A DNA stretch of 64,000 nucleotides from Catonia carolina (GCA_035578175.1 JAQMRL010000014.1:11384274-11448273); one strand, 5' to 3'; positions 21,336-31,767 are shown, counted from the first letter of the stretch. Made by a program: numbers and translations. Notes: generated by a model from the sequence alone, not told the origin.

Positions 21336-22026
21336 AAAGTTTCCACCAATAAAAAAAGATGAACTCATGCATAAGTTTTGAGGTTTTTGTTTTCACTTAT
21401 CGTCTCATAATCAACTTTAGTCGGTAATGAGAAGGTATCGGTTGATAGAAATTTATTAAATTAAACAAAAATTAAAAACAAGATGTTTATAAAATTTTGC
21501 GAATTTCTCAAGGGGAACTGGTCACCTTCAGTACTAAATTAAGTTTTGTTGGCAAACTTAAGTTTATATAAGGAAGTGTATTGAACAAATCCGTTAAGTT
21601 AAAACAAAGCAACTAAAGAAATGGAAAGTGTCATTTAATTTTTATGCCGATAGTAAAAAATATGTAATATGGCATTACGATCACGTAAGAACTTAATCTT
21701 CAATTATTCATGTCACATAAGGATTCGTAACAAGTTACGTGGTTATGTAACTTGATTTATTGTTTTAAATAACAAAAATCAATAACAGTTCTCTTACAAA
21801 TTCAATTTTCATTAACAAACATAATTTAAATTCGCGTTACTTGACCACAATAAGAACTGTTATGCAACCCCTAACATAGTAAAATAACCTTATCAATACC
21901 TACTATGAATAAAGGCCGTATTATTAATTTTATACGAATAAAAGAAGTATCGTTTGTTAAAAAAAATCGTTGTTAAATGCATACTAAGGACTCGATCTTA
22001 AAAAAAATACAGAAAATCACTTTTTT
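21336..22026. other. AT-rich DNA without recognised features
   Basis: No gene or repeat was recognised. Confidence 0.35.
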
Positions 22027-22150
22027 ACTTTCTCTTGCCTTAAGAATACATAAGAAGAAAAGTATTGTTTTCATATCGAGTTTTCACCGGATCTACACGT
22101 TTTCAGACCCCCTAAACCCAAAAAACATGTTTTTAGCGATTGGACAGTCT

Positions 22151-22181
<31 letters not shown>

Positions 22182-22923
22182 CGCGCGCATGTGTGTACGA
22201 AATATCTCAATAACAGATCATCGTAAGAACTTGAAACTTAAGTTAGATACTACTACCGGACCCGACACGAACATTTTCATCAAAATCGATCAACCGGAAG
22301 AAGTAGTCAAATCGTGTCATTTTTCACGTTTTTGCGATTTTCTCAAAAACGGCCCCTACGATTTTTTTTTAAACCGCATCATTTACTGCATTTTTATGCT
22401 CTACAAGATAGGGTAAGCGCCATGTCTGCTGAAATTCTTGGGGAGGCTGTTTTCTCGTAAAAAAATTGTTTTCTTTAAGATAGCGGTTTTAATATGCATT
22501 TTACCGCAAAAATGTACATGATAAAAGTTGTAGAGAATTTAATATCTTAAAAATTTTATTTCAAACATTTTTTTTGGATAACGCTTAGTTCAGCGGTAAT
22601 TAGTTATTTTCTGTTTTTTTTTCATGAAAATCTGTAAAAAATATATTTTTTAAGATTTTATGCATTTTACGAGAAAAGTGTATAATCAGATTTACAGGAA
22701 ATTTAAAGATCTACAACTTTAATTAGAGCGTTTTTCTCTACAGAGCCTAGTTTAGCGTCAAAGAGTGATTTTTATTTTCCATCATCACTCATGATTAAAA
22801 TAAGGTTATGTTCTTTGAAGTTAGTTTTCTTGTTTATTTCTAATGTTTTATTATTAATTTTATGTTATATTGTTAATTATTTGCATTGGCAAAAGTAAAG
22901 TTGTGTAAGTGTTTCACACCAGA
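22027..22923 (+). repeat. HINE-like repeat, full length
   Basis: 5' end ACTTTCTCTTGCCTTAAG; compound microsatellite (GT)n(GC)n at 22149-22196; 3' end GTGTAAGTGTTTCACACC plus AGA. Confidence 0.85.
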
Positions 22924-22924
22924 A

Positions 22925-23148
22925 ATTTATCATCAGTTTCAAGACTGGTTTGATGCAGTTCTCCAAGCTGTTCTATCTTGCGCAATTCTTCTCATATCTA
23001 CGTACCTGTAACACCCTACATCTTTTGTAATTTGCTTTATAAACTCTAACCTTTGCCTCCCTCTACAATTCACTCCCTCAATATTACCCCCCATTATTGA
23101 CAGAGCAATACCTGGATGTTTTAAGATACGCCCCACTATAGTGCGTAA
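22925..23148 (-). pseudogene. LINE ORF2 C-terminus (RTE/CR1-like), 3' fragment
   Basis: The minus strand encodes GRQRLEFIKQITKDVGCYRY then VDMRRIAQDRTAWRTASNQS, a C-terminal block seen in many insect LINEs. It is followed by a short GATGATAAA tail at 22925-22935. About 65 codons remain, so it is 5'-truncated and inactive. It abuts the 3' end of the HINE-like copy. Confidence 0.7.
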
Positions 23149-23487
23149 AATGAAAGATAAAGCCTGTGTTTGGAACCGCGTATCTCATCAAGTAAGAAAC
23201 ATATAAAAATTTTAGGTACAGCTCTTTTTGAAGCTTGGGTTTTTGTGATTTTATTCGTATAAATTACAAAACACAGAAGTGTATTAAGCTTTTCTAATGA
23301 TTTGAAAACAAAAAATTTAGAAAAAATATGGCGTTTAATGTGTTCCTGCATGTTTTTTTTTTATAGTTTCAGCTAAAATTTAGCCTATTAATACAAAGGG
23401 TAAAGGAATTTTTCTTCTTTAAATTAATCGTTCTACATGCTCTGAAACATGGACCAAGTGAAAAATGCGCTAAAAAACGGGTACATA
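23149..23487. other. AT-rich DNA without recognised features
   Basis: No gene or repeat was recognised. Confidence 0.35.
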
Positions 23488-24416
23488 CGAGGAGTGGCTA
23501 TTAAATAACGAGACTGACGATGTAAAAAAATTTAATTTTAATTTTATACATAATCACTTATTGTCACCTTCAATATACACTCCTTCTCTATCCCTACAAC
23601 GCTCCATGCGAATTTTCCATGTTGGAAACAGTGCTGGAAGTCATCTTCTGTCAGCTCCTGCAGGACACGTGCCGCTTTCTCTTTTACAGCTTCCACAGAC
23701 TCAAATCTTGTCCCTTTTAATGCAGATTTCACTTTAGGGAACAGGTAAAAGATAATAACATGTGATGAAACGTGTTTTTTTACTTATGATCCGGAAACGA
23801 AGCGCCAATCCATGCACTGGAAGAGCCGAACTTCACCGTGAGCCAAAAATCTCGAATGAGCAAGTCAAAATTTAAAGCAATGATGATTGTTTTTTTTTTA
23901 TATCCATGGGATTGTGTACCTTTACGGGGTTCCTGAAGTTCAAACAATTAATCCATAGTACTACCTTGAGGTACTTCCTAAACAACGTGAAAGAGTAAGG
24001 AAAAAACGACCCGAAATGTGGAAGGACAAATCATGGGTTCTCCACCAAGACAATGCGCCAGCTCATTCCGCGTTATCTGCCAAGAGGTTCCTAGCCAAGT
24101 ACAGCATCTCAGTATAAGAACATCCACCTTATTCACCAGATCTTGCACCATGTGACTTCTACATGTTCCCTAAGGTGAAATCTGCATTAAAAGGGACAAG
24201 ATTTGAGTCTGTGGAAGCTGTAAAAGAGAAAGCGGCACGTGTCCTGAAGGAGCTGACAGAAGATGACTTCCAGCACTGTTTCCAACAATGGAAATTTGCA
24301 TGGAGCGTTGTAGGGATAGAGAAGGAGTGTATATTGTAGGTGACAATAAGAGATTATGTATAAAATAAAAAAAAAATTTTACAACGTCCGACTCGTTACT
24401 TAATAGCCACACCTTG
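23488..24416. mobile_element. Rearranged mariner with mirrored 3' ends, second copy
   Basis: TA on both sides (23486-23487 and 24417-24418). 23488-23748 is an inverted mariner 3' end; 23749-24416 (plus strand) carries the C-terminal half and the normal 3' end. The junction, ACAGGTAAAAGATAATAACA, is the same as in the copy at 14789-15709, which lies in the opposite direction. Both therefore descend from one rearranged element. Confidence 0.8.
23950..24350 (+). pseudogene. Mariner transposase, C-terminal half
   Basis: In plus reading it carries SWVLHQDNAPAHSALSAKRF (second catalytic Asp), YSPDLAPCDFYMFPKVKSAL (third Asp) and the ERCRDREGVYI-type end, broken by indels and a stop at about 24115. 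The N-terminal half and first catalytic Asp are missing. Confidence 0.75.
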
Positions 24417-25068
24417 TAGACTTAAATATTACATTATCTATCTGGAAATATATTCATGTTTACTATTTATAACTACTAGTGATATTACCTATCACAATTT
24501 AAGAATACAAATTCTAAATTATTTAAATACATTAGTAAATGTAAAGGCTTAATGAAGCAACTGAATACGAATAAGACTACTAGGAATTACTTTTAAGTCC
24601 AATACAGCCTAAATAATATTACTTCATTAAATTTAGTAATGTCAATACAAGGTTCAACATTAAATATGATAATACAGGGTCATCATAAAACCGGGGGGGG
24701 GGGGGGGGTTCGATCATGCATTAAATAAAAACTGAAATACTTTCAGTTGATGGTTACTTAATCGAATTTGCTATCTTTTTTACATGACCAATAAATTTCA
24801 ATATGTGCACCATTGGTCTCTCGGCAAATTTCCAATCGATATTCAGTTTCTGAACTGTACCGTTGTAAATTACAATTGCAAACATTGGAAGTTATGGTGA
24901 TTCCTAATTACCGTAACTTTCACTAACTAAAGTTAACTAAAGTAAAAAGACACAACTAAAGTAAAAACCCATTAAATAATGCCTGGTAAAACGACTTAAT
25001 ACAGCCAAACTGTCAATCATCTGATACGGCATAGTGTTCTTTAGACGGGTGTATTTCCTCCTCCGTGT
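24417..25068. other. AT-rich DNA with a G16 run
   Basis: No gene is seen. 24693-24708 is sixteen G in a row. ACTAAAGTTAACTAAAGTAA near 24925-24945 is locally repetitive. Confidence 0.4.
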
Positions 25069-25284
25069 TTGTTGGCCTTTCTTTCACCTGCCAACTTACA
25101 GCCAATCATTGGGGTATTTCTCCTTCGTTTTGGCCCTCCAGGTTGGTTGAACGGGGTTGGTAGACGAGGGAGGCTTGTTGACCAGAAGTTTCCTAATTTC
25201 GGATATGGTAGACCAAAATCAGTTCGTTTGGAATTTAAGAGTGGATGTTCCCTTGGGGACTTAAGAGGAGGATGTGTCGTCTAA
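25069..25284 (+). other. Unrecognised 71-codon ORF
   Basis: Open frame in GC-richer DNA just upstream of the R1-like remnant. It contains GWLNGVGRRGRLVDQKFPNF. No family was recognised. It may be a remnant of the same LINE or chance. Confidence 0.15.
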
Positions 25285-25364
25285 TGAAGTTTTATCGGGT
25301 CTCAAAGAATTACAATACGGTAACCTGTTACTACACTACTTTTTTTACAATTAACAACATCAAA

Positions 25365-25473
25365 CCATGCCCTGTTAGCAGCTGCGTCAGTTCGTAAGTG
25401 GTATCACCAAGTGGATAAGGAGGACAATTGGTGATACCACCCACGAGTTGACGCAGTTTATAACAGGGCATGG
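25365..25473. repeat. Imperfect inverted repeat overlapping LINE coding DNA
   Basis: Arms 25365-25409 and 25430-25473 share CCATGCCCTGTTA and GGTGGTATCACC-like ends around a ~20-bp spacer. The right arm is the coding sequence of the R1-like remnant, so the left arm is an inverted duplicate of it. Confidence 0.7.
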
Positions 25474-25774
25474 TTGCTTTGGGGCATATTTGATGAGGTT
25501 CAAACTTCATGAAGTACCGAAATATCGACTGTGCGACAGTGAAGTGGAGGAGTCCATTGCGCATATTTTTGAAAGATGTCCCTATTTTGTCCTCGACAAA
25601 ATGGAAACATCTGAGAAGATAGGCGTTGCACAGTGAATCCCAGAGCGAGTAGGGGCAGCGATGCGGCGGGATGAGGAGAGCTGGAAGATGGTTGCTCAGT
25701 TTGCGGAGAGGGTGGTCGGGAGAATAAGTAGGGAGCAGACATCTGGAGATCATCGGGATCGCCTTCTCCCACAG
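25430..25774 (+). pseudogene. R1-like LINE ORF2 C-terminus with one in-frame stop
   Basis: Encodes GDTTHELTQFITGHGCFGAY, then CDSEVEESIAHIFERCPYF, a C-terminal zinc-finger-like segment (C, then H and C) as found at the ends of R1/I-group LINE ORF2 proteins. It continues to AMRRDEESWKMVAQFAERVV and stops at 25772-25774. A TGA at 25634-25636 interrupts the frame; coding resumes in the same frame after it. RT and endonuclease are absent. Confidence 0.65.
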
Positions 25775-25983
25775 TAAATCAATCCTCTCCCGATCTCAGA
25801 AGGTAGGGTATTGTCCCCGTCGTCCCTTTTGATTAAGTACTGGGCTGCCGGCTATCAAAGCTTCCGACGTAGCGACAGAGGAAACCGCCAATGATTCCGA
25901 AAGGGGCGGTAGGCCTGTGGCGGCGTACCGACAGAGGCATTTGCCGCCAAGGTCAACAACAATACCACAGCGCTCTCGGCGAC

Positions 25984-25992
25984 TATAAAAAG
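25984..25992 (+). promoter_or_regulatory. TATA-box-like element
   Basis: TATAAAAAG, preceded by GC-rich DNA and followed about 30-45 bp later by AATTCCGATCCAGTCAG, an initiator-like stretch. It lies about 100 bp upstream of the short ORF that ends before a histone-type stem-loop. Assignment as a promoter is inference. Confidence 0.4.
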
Positions 25993-26090
25993 AGCGCTGC
26001 ACTGAGCCAAGATATTCAATTCCGATCCAGTCAGCAGACAAAACGTCCACCATCGGCACACGGCTACCGGACTCCAACGAAGGCTCATCG

Positions 26091-26315
26091 ATGACCCCGC
26101 AAGAGAGAAGATTATGCGTCCGCTCGCCGACCCAACAGCGTAAGCCGTCATTGCCGCGAGCGATGCCCACAGCGGTCCCTCGACCGAGCCTTACGCCCAC
26201 CGGATCCGACGAAGCAGCCATCGACGCACTACTGCGAGGGAAGAAGATGACGTCTCCGCTGGACGACGACACGCCTTGTCGCCCAGCCTCCAACCGCCAC
26301 GACGACTACGACTAA
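26091..26315 (+). other. Short intronless ORF ahead of a histone-type 3' end
   Basis: 74 codons starting MTPQERRLCVRSPTQQRKPS; rich in Pro, Arg, Ser and Asp. It is not a histone in any of the three plus frames that I could recognise, and no family is known to me. A TATA-like box lies about 100 bp upstream and a canonical histone stem-loop begins 29 bases after the stop, the spacing of a replication-dependent histone gene. It could also be the untranslated tail of the R1-like LINE just upstream. The complementary strand is open too, so the ORF alone is weak evidence. Confidence 0.3.
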
Positions 26316-26344
26316 CGCTTCTGCAAGACGACCACCACTTAAAC

Positions 26345-26360
26345 GGCCCTTTTCAGGGCC
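26345..26360 (+). terminator. Histone-type 3' stem-loop
   Basis: GGCCCTTTTCAGGGCC: a six-base stem GGCCCT/AGGGCC around TTTC, followed by ACCA. This is the exact form of the stem-loop that replaces the poly-A tail of replication-dependent histone mRNAs and is bound by SLBP. A purine-rich AAATTAAAGG lies 8-17 bases downstream, a weak candidate for the U7-pairing element. Confidence 0.6.
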
Positions 26361-26363
26361 ACC

Positions 26364-27370
26364 AAAAATTAAAGGTTTTAACTCACCACTTAATGTCACC
26401 ATCCGGTGACAGTAGGCACACTAATTTCCTGAGCTGGTGATGAAAGAGATGAATGAAAGTGAGAGAGTGAGTGTTGATCGGTGACAGCGAGAGGGGAATT
26501 ATGCTACGGTTCCCTTCCACGCCCCGCTGCAGTATGAAAATTTTTTTTAACCCGACATTTCCCTTGTAGTATTATATAAACAGTTCCGAGGGAAGTGGAG
26601 GGTTGTTTGCTGATGTCGGATCAACTGGCCAGGCGGCGGGTTTTTGGTTGGTAGGCGGTTGCGGCCTCCTTGGGGCTGAACGAGGACGCCTCAATTGAGT
26701 CCAACACTACTTCCTCCATCGTGAGGGAGCGTAGTGAACATGAGTTTTTCTTGCCGCCTCGGATAAAAAAAACAACCTCAAACCTAGTTACAAATAAATG
26801 TTTATAATAATAAAATTATATTTATAATAAGAATGTAAATTAATTATTACACAAAATTAACAGTTATAAATTTCCTATATAATGAACGTAAACTTTTTTG
26901 AATGGATTGCACTACGTAATATTTTTCTTTCAAACTTTTTTGATCAGGTCTCAGCTTAGCTGACATAAAATATAGTTGATCCATTTCGTTTGACACGCGT
27001 GATCTGCAATATATTAAAAGTTGCGCTTTATTTATTTCGGGTGTAATTTTCATGAAATTCGGAATAAAATTATTGTAACAATAATATACAATCTATTTGT
27101 ATTTGTAGAAAAGATAAGATTTATTGATGTTGTATTGCGTGAAAGTAAAAAGAAATTAATACAATATTAATAAAAATTCCAAATAAACGATTTCTATTAA
27201 ATAACAATACAAATGCAAGAGTTAGTAGTTTGATACAATATGTAACTGTTAAAAAAAAAATAGAAAGGTTTGTTAGAAAACTTCATACAACACGAAGCAT
27301 GACGTATGATGTATTAACAATCTTTTAAACCGTTTAGACTTTAGTGATATTTACTGTTACATATATAATA
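26364..27370. other. GC-richer patch then AT-rich DNA, unassigned
   Basis: A small hairpin GTCACCATCCGGTGAC lies at about 26396-26411. TATATAAA at 26573-26580 is followed by CAGTTCCGAGGGAAGTGG, possibly a second core promoter. GC-rich DNA to about 26760 ends in an A-run (CGGATAAAAAAAACAAC). From 26780 the DNA is AT-rich with no recognised feature. Confidence 0.3.
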
Positions 27371-27448
27371 TACCGGGTGTCCCAAAAATCCAAGCACGGC
27401 GAAATATTTCGCAAAACGTCTTTAACGCTCCCAGTTTTTTCAAAACTG

Positions 27449-27615
27449 TTTTTTTTTTTGGTTTAACGTCCGATTGTTTTGCAATTACTGCTAATGCAGA
27501 CGGTGAAGGATGAAATGATTTTTTGCAACATATGAAAATATGCCGTGCCTGAATGGGATTCGAACCCAAGACCGCATGTTGAGAGGCGAGCACGTTACAA
27601 ACTACGCCAATGCAG
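27449..27615 (-). mobile_element. SINE-A
   Basis: Minus-strand B box GGGTTCGAATCCC and A box TTGGCGTAGTTTGTAACG; T-run at the left is the A-rich tail. It sits inside the TIR element. Confidence 0.8.
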
Positions 27616-28297
27616 CGTAGTTTTATGCGAATTTGGAGGACAATTAGCAAATTCATTATTAAATAAGTGCACAATCTGGTCGTTTGATCTGATCATATTA
27701 CCGTAACCCCGAATCATAAAGTATTGTTATTCTTTCAATTTCATTTAGAGCCATGTCAATTGCCGAATTTTTCTACAGCTTTACAAACAGCAGTAGGCCT
27801 ACTGAAAAACACTAAGTAATTAAAACTTCAAATAAAACAAAAAAATAATTTATCAAAAATTGCTTAAAGTCAGCTGTAACAAAGTTAACAATAAGAAATG
27901 GCTTGTTGACTTTTTTACCTTATTTAAATTTTTGCATTGTACAAGCATTAAAAAGAAAGGGTTAATAAAGATTTGCACTGATTTGTTAAAATGAACTCAA
28001 ATTAAGTCTTAGTGACGGTTAAGGAAGATAATACTAACATCTAAGACAGGCCATTTTCAGTGATCCCGAGTTTGACGGGCTGTAACTTCAAAACGGTTAG
28101 AGATATTTTAAAACGGTTTTCACGAGTGGATTTTTCGCGAAATTCTACATGGAAATGATGACCACATGACCACCTTCGTATTTAAAAACAAAAAGTTGCA
28201 TTCAAGATGGCGGAACAAATGTACGAACATGATTTTCAGTCGTTTTTATTCACATTCATACGATTATATTGTGTTTTGAAGAATAACGTCACAAGTT

Positions 28298-28485
28298 CGT
28301 GGTTACCGGTGTACTTTGATGGTTGGGGTTCAATTAACCATACTCTCTCAGGAGTGGTCGACCTGGGTCTGTACAAGACTACCACTCATTTACACGTCAT
28401 ACACATCATTCTCATCTCATTGGGGTTGCTTATTGTTCTGAATTGAACAGATTGCAACGTACACAAATTAGGAGTAAAAAAAAAA
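28298..28485 (+). mobile_element. SINE-B, head missing
   Basis: GTGGTTACCGGTGTACTTTG to AATTAGGAGTAAAAAAAAAA. The tRNA-like head is absent. Poly-A tail present. Confidence 0.75.
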
Positions 28486-28735
28486 AAATCGCAAAATATT
28501 TCGCCGTGCTCGGACTTTTGGGACACCCGGTATTTGTGTGTGTGTATTAGTTGTGTAGAATCTTACGCGTGACAGAGAGAATACCATAGCCAACTGTTGA
28601 TGCGCCCAATGGATCTGTATGTGTATTTTATATGTGAAACCAAATTATTTAGGGCAGAAATATTTAAAATATCGCATTTCGGTGTCATTCTTATGTAGGC
28701 AAAATCAACGAATCTAATCTTATTACAATTAAAAA

Positions 28736-28829
28736 TCTGGTGTAACATTCACACGACTTTCTCTTGTCAGTGTAACTAATAATCAATATAACCTACCGTA
28801 ACTAATAAAACATTAGAAATAAACAGAAA
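28736..28829 (-). repeat. HINE-like 3' end, solo
   Basis: TCTGGTGTAACATTCACACG then CTTTCTCTTGTCAGTG, ending at AAATAAACAGAAAC. Only the terminal ~95 bp are present. Confidence 0.7.
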
Positions 28830-28873
28830 CGGTATAGTTAATTTAAATTGCTTTAAATAAATTATTAAAAAAA

Positions 28874-29641
28874 TCTGGTGTGAAACACTCACACAACTTT
28901 CTCTTCCCAATGTAAATAATGAAAAATATAACCTAACAATAGTAATAAAACATTAGAAATAAACAAAAAACTAACCTCAAAAAGCATAACCTAGTCTTAA
29001 TCATTAGTGAAAAACGCAAAATAAAAATCAACCTCAGTTTGGCTTAAAAATACGGAAAATCGCTCTTTCGTAAACTAGGCACTGTAGAGAGAAAAAAGCT
29101 CTAAATAAAAGTTGTAGATCTCTTAATTTTCTATAAATTTGATTACATGCACTTTTGTTGTAAAATGCATACTAGGGCTGAAATCTTATAAAAAAATCGA
29201 TTTTTTTTTACACATTTTCATGAGAAAAAAAACAGAAAATCGCTAATTACTAAGCGAATAACTAAGCGTTAAACAAAAAAATGTTTGAAATAAAAGTTTT
29301 AGGCTTTTAAACTCTCTACAACTTTTATTATATACTTTTTTGCGCTTAAATGCATATTAAAGTCGCAATCTTAAAAAAAACAATTTTTTTACGAGAAAAC
29401 AAACTCCATAAGAATTTCAGCAGACATGGAACCTACCCTATCTTATAGAGCATAAAACATTTAGTAAATGAGGCGATATCGTAAAACCAGTTTTTGAGAA
29501 AATCGCAAAAAAATGAAATATGACACGAATAAATTACTACTTCGGGTTGACCGATTATGATGAAAATGTTCGTGTCGGGTCCGGTAGTAGTATCTAACTT
29601 CAGTTTCAAGTTCGTACGATGTCTGTTCATGAGACATTCCG

Positions 29642-29698
<57 letters not shown>

Positions 29699-29813
29699 CA
29701 ATCGCTAGAAACATGTTTTTGGGTTCAAGGGGTCTGAAAACGTGTAGATTCGTGAAAAATTGACATGAAAACAATACTTTCCTACCTATATATTCATACA
29801 GGCAAGAGAAACT
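28874..29813 (-). repeat. HINE-like repeat, full length
   Basis: Left TCTGGTGTGAAACACTCACAC; right TACAGGCAAGAGAAACT. A long uninterrupted (CA)n microsatellite occupies 29644-29695. Confidence 0.85.
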
Positions 29814-29822
29814 AAAAATAAG

Positions 29823-29919
29823 TTATGGTTTTCATTTCACATTATTTACTCTTGATTAAAGATAGGTTAATTATCTACATTGGCAAGAGAAAGTCGTGTG
29901 AGTGTTTCCACACTAGATT
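29823..29919 (+). repeat. HINE-like 3' end, solo
   Basis: From GTTTTCATTTCACATTATT to GGCAAGAGAAAGTCGTGTGA and CACACTAGA. It points opposite to the full copy just before it. Confidence 0.7.
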
Positions 29920-30414
29920 TTTTAAGATTTAAAACACTTTGCGCCAACTTAAATATGAATGTCTATAATTGTGAATGCAGATGAACAATAAAAATAAAAC
30001 CAGATACCGGATCATATTTTTTTCTTTGTCTTACATCATATATTTTATCTCTTTTTAACCAATAGATTGAAGTAGACTTAGTGTGTCTTATACTTAGCAT
30101 TTTACCTTTTCTTTTCCTTGGTTTAAGTTATCCATTATTATTTATATCATAAGGGTCATATAACGCGCCTTGGAAAAGAGCAAGGTCACGAATGAAATAC
30201 TATAAATTTTAAAAGAATATTATTCAATTCCATAATCTCATACACTCAACTCTCCGGGTTTTTCTGATTTTATTAAAATAAATCCAACATTCTGATTTTT
30301 ATTAATATTTTTCTTTCTTTTTTAGATAAATAAGTAGATAATTTTTATGTGACAACTTAACAAAAATGTCAGTCTGTCTGGAGTCAAATTAAAGTCATCA
30401 ACCGTCTTGGTCAC
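29920..30414. other. AT-rich DNA without recognised features
   Basis: No gene or repeat was recognised. Confidence 0.35.
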
Positions 30415-31075
30415 CAAAGTTTTCTTCTTTTTTGTTCTTGTCACGGAATAAGCATTTCGATTTGTTCCTATATTATGTCGCGGCCTAACCACATCTCATC
30501 GTCCATCAATACTTAGTCATAGAAAATTCAAAAATCAACAATATTTATTTCAAGCATTTTCTTCAATTGAATCTAGTTTAGAGTCAATTAGGTGATTTTC
30601 CGTATTTTAAGCTTTTTTCTAGTCAAGGAATAGGCCTTTCGACTTGTTCCCTTTTTTTGTGGCGGCCTAACCACATCTATTTGTCCATCAATATTTTGTT
30701 ATAGAAAATTTAAAAATATACAATATTTATTTCAATCATTTTCTTCAATAGAATCTAGTTGAGTCAATTAGTGATTTTCCGTATTTTTAAGCGTCTTTTC
30801 TTTTTTATCTTGTCAAGGAATAGGCCTTTCGACTTGTTCCTATCTTTTGCCACGGCCTAACTGGATCTCTTCGCCCATCAATACTAAGGTATAGAATATT
30901 TAAAAAAATTATAATATTTATTTCAAGCATTTTCTTCCACAGAGCCTAGTTTAGAGTCAGTAATTTTCCGTATTTTAAGGGTCTTTTTATTTTTTCCTTG
31001 TTAAGAAATAGCCCTTTCGACTTGTTGCCATCTTTTGTCGCGGCCTAACCAGGTCTCTTCGTCCATCAAGAATAT
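30415..31075 (+). repeat. Tandem array, ~182-190 bp unit, about 3.5 copies
   Basis: The marker CGGCCTAAC recurs at 30481, 30663, 30853 and 31041, spacing 182, 190 and 188. Each unit holds GGAATAGGCCTTTCGACTTG-like sequence plus a block matching the HINE-like 3' region (AGAGCCTAGTTTAGAGTCA, GATTTTCCGTATTTTTAAGC). Confidence 0.85.
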
Positions 31076-31081
31076 TTATTT

Positions 31082-31560
31082 TTACTTTCTGTTGCCCTAC
31101 ATGAAAAAACCGGGTGTTTCAGAACTGGACTTAATCTCTCGGGAAATTATTCTACAGCTAAAAATAAAGAAAAAAGTTGTTACAAAAAACCAACAAACGC
31201 TTCGCTAACCAAATTTTCCGTCATATAAAGTAAAAACTATAAGAGTTTCAGATCGGTAACTCTTATAGTTTTCTTAACAATTTGTCAGGTCAAAAAACGT
31301 ATGGATCAAAACAATTTGCATTGAAATTTTAGACCAGTGTCATTCAATATGGCTTATCGGTGGACGAGAAATCCGGGCCAAATTTTTCGCTAGCTTTAAA
31401 ACTCGCTAACGAAGCGTTTATGGATTTTTTAATACAATTTTTCCATATTTTTAGCTGTAGAATAATTTCCCGAGAGATTGGAGTGCAGTTCCGAAATACC
31501 CGGAATAAAAAAGTATTGTTTTCAAAATCGAGTTTTCACCGAATATACGCGTTCTTTAAT
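31082..31560 (+). repeat. HINE-like 5' fragment split by a foldback MITE
   Basis: TTACTTTCTGTTGCCCTACATG (31081-31102) and, after the MITE, GTATTGTTTTCAAAATCGAG then TTTTCACCGAATATACGCG (31512-31552) are consecutive parts of the family's 5' end. Confidence 0.6.
31110..31503. mobile_element. Foldback MITE, 394 bp
   Basis: Inverted ends CCGGGTGTTTCAGAACTGGA (left) and the match ending CCGAAATACCCGG (right); arms of at least 60 bp including AATTATTCTACAGCTAAAAA. The centre repeats CGAAGCG-type segments. Non-coding. Confidence 0.75.
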
Positions 31561-31767
31561 TTACCTTCTCAGAATTTTCAGAAAATATTTATCTCACCGA
31601 CGGTATTGAGTTCCAGGCGAAATCTTTCGCTAGCCGTAACTCAATACCAAAGCGTTTTAAGACATATGTTTATGTGAAGTTTTTTCTTTCTTTTGCCCGA
31701 AGAGTAAGCTCAGAAAGCGCCGGTAAACTTCGTGAATCACCTGTGTTTATCCGATTTCAAGTAATTT
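31561..31767. other. Unassigned with a small palindrome
   Basis: GGTATTGAGTTCCAGGCGAA and its inverted match TAACTCAATACC at about 31600-31650. No gene is seen. Confidence 0.35.

Larger units (their letters stand above)
27373..28530. mobile_element. TIR DNA transposon remnant with TA flanks
   Basis: Terminal inverted repeats of about 40 bp: CCGGGTGTCCCAAAAATCCA at the left and its inverted match ending GGGACACCCGG at the right, each flanked by TA (27371-27372 and 28531-28532). It is about 1.16 kb, non-coding and carries two SINE insertions. TA flanks suggest a Tc1/mariner-group transposase mobilised it. Confidence 0.75.

Noticed and set aside
25796..26293. 165-codon minus-strand ORF
   Set aside because: GC-rich DNA is open on both strands here; no protein family was recognised and the stem-loop points to the plus strand.
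29461..29694. ORFs with poly Cys-Val or Thr-His runs (also near 22153, 48423, 57762, 63033)
   Set aside because: These are translations of the microsatellite in HINE-like copies, not genes.
30415..31075. CRISPR-like array
   Set aside because: Units of ~187 bp repeat along their whole length; there are no short repeats with unique spacers, and the genome is eukaryotic.
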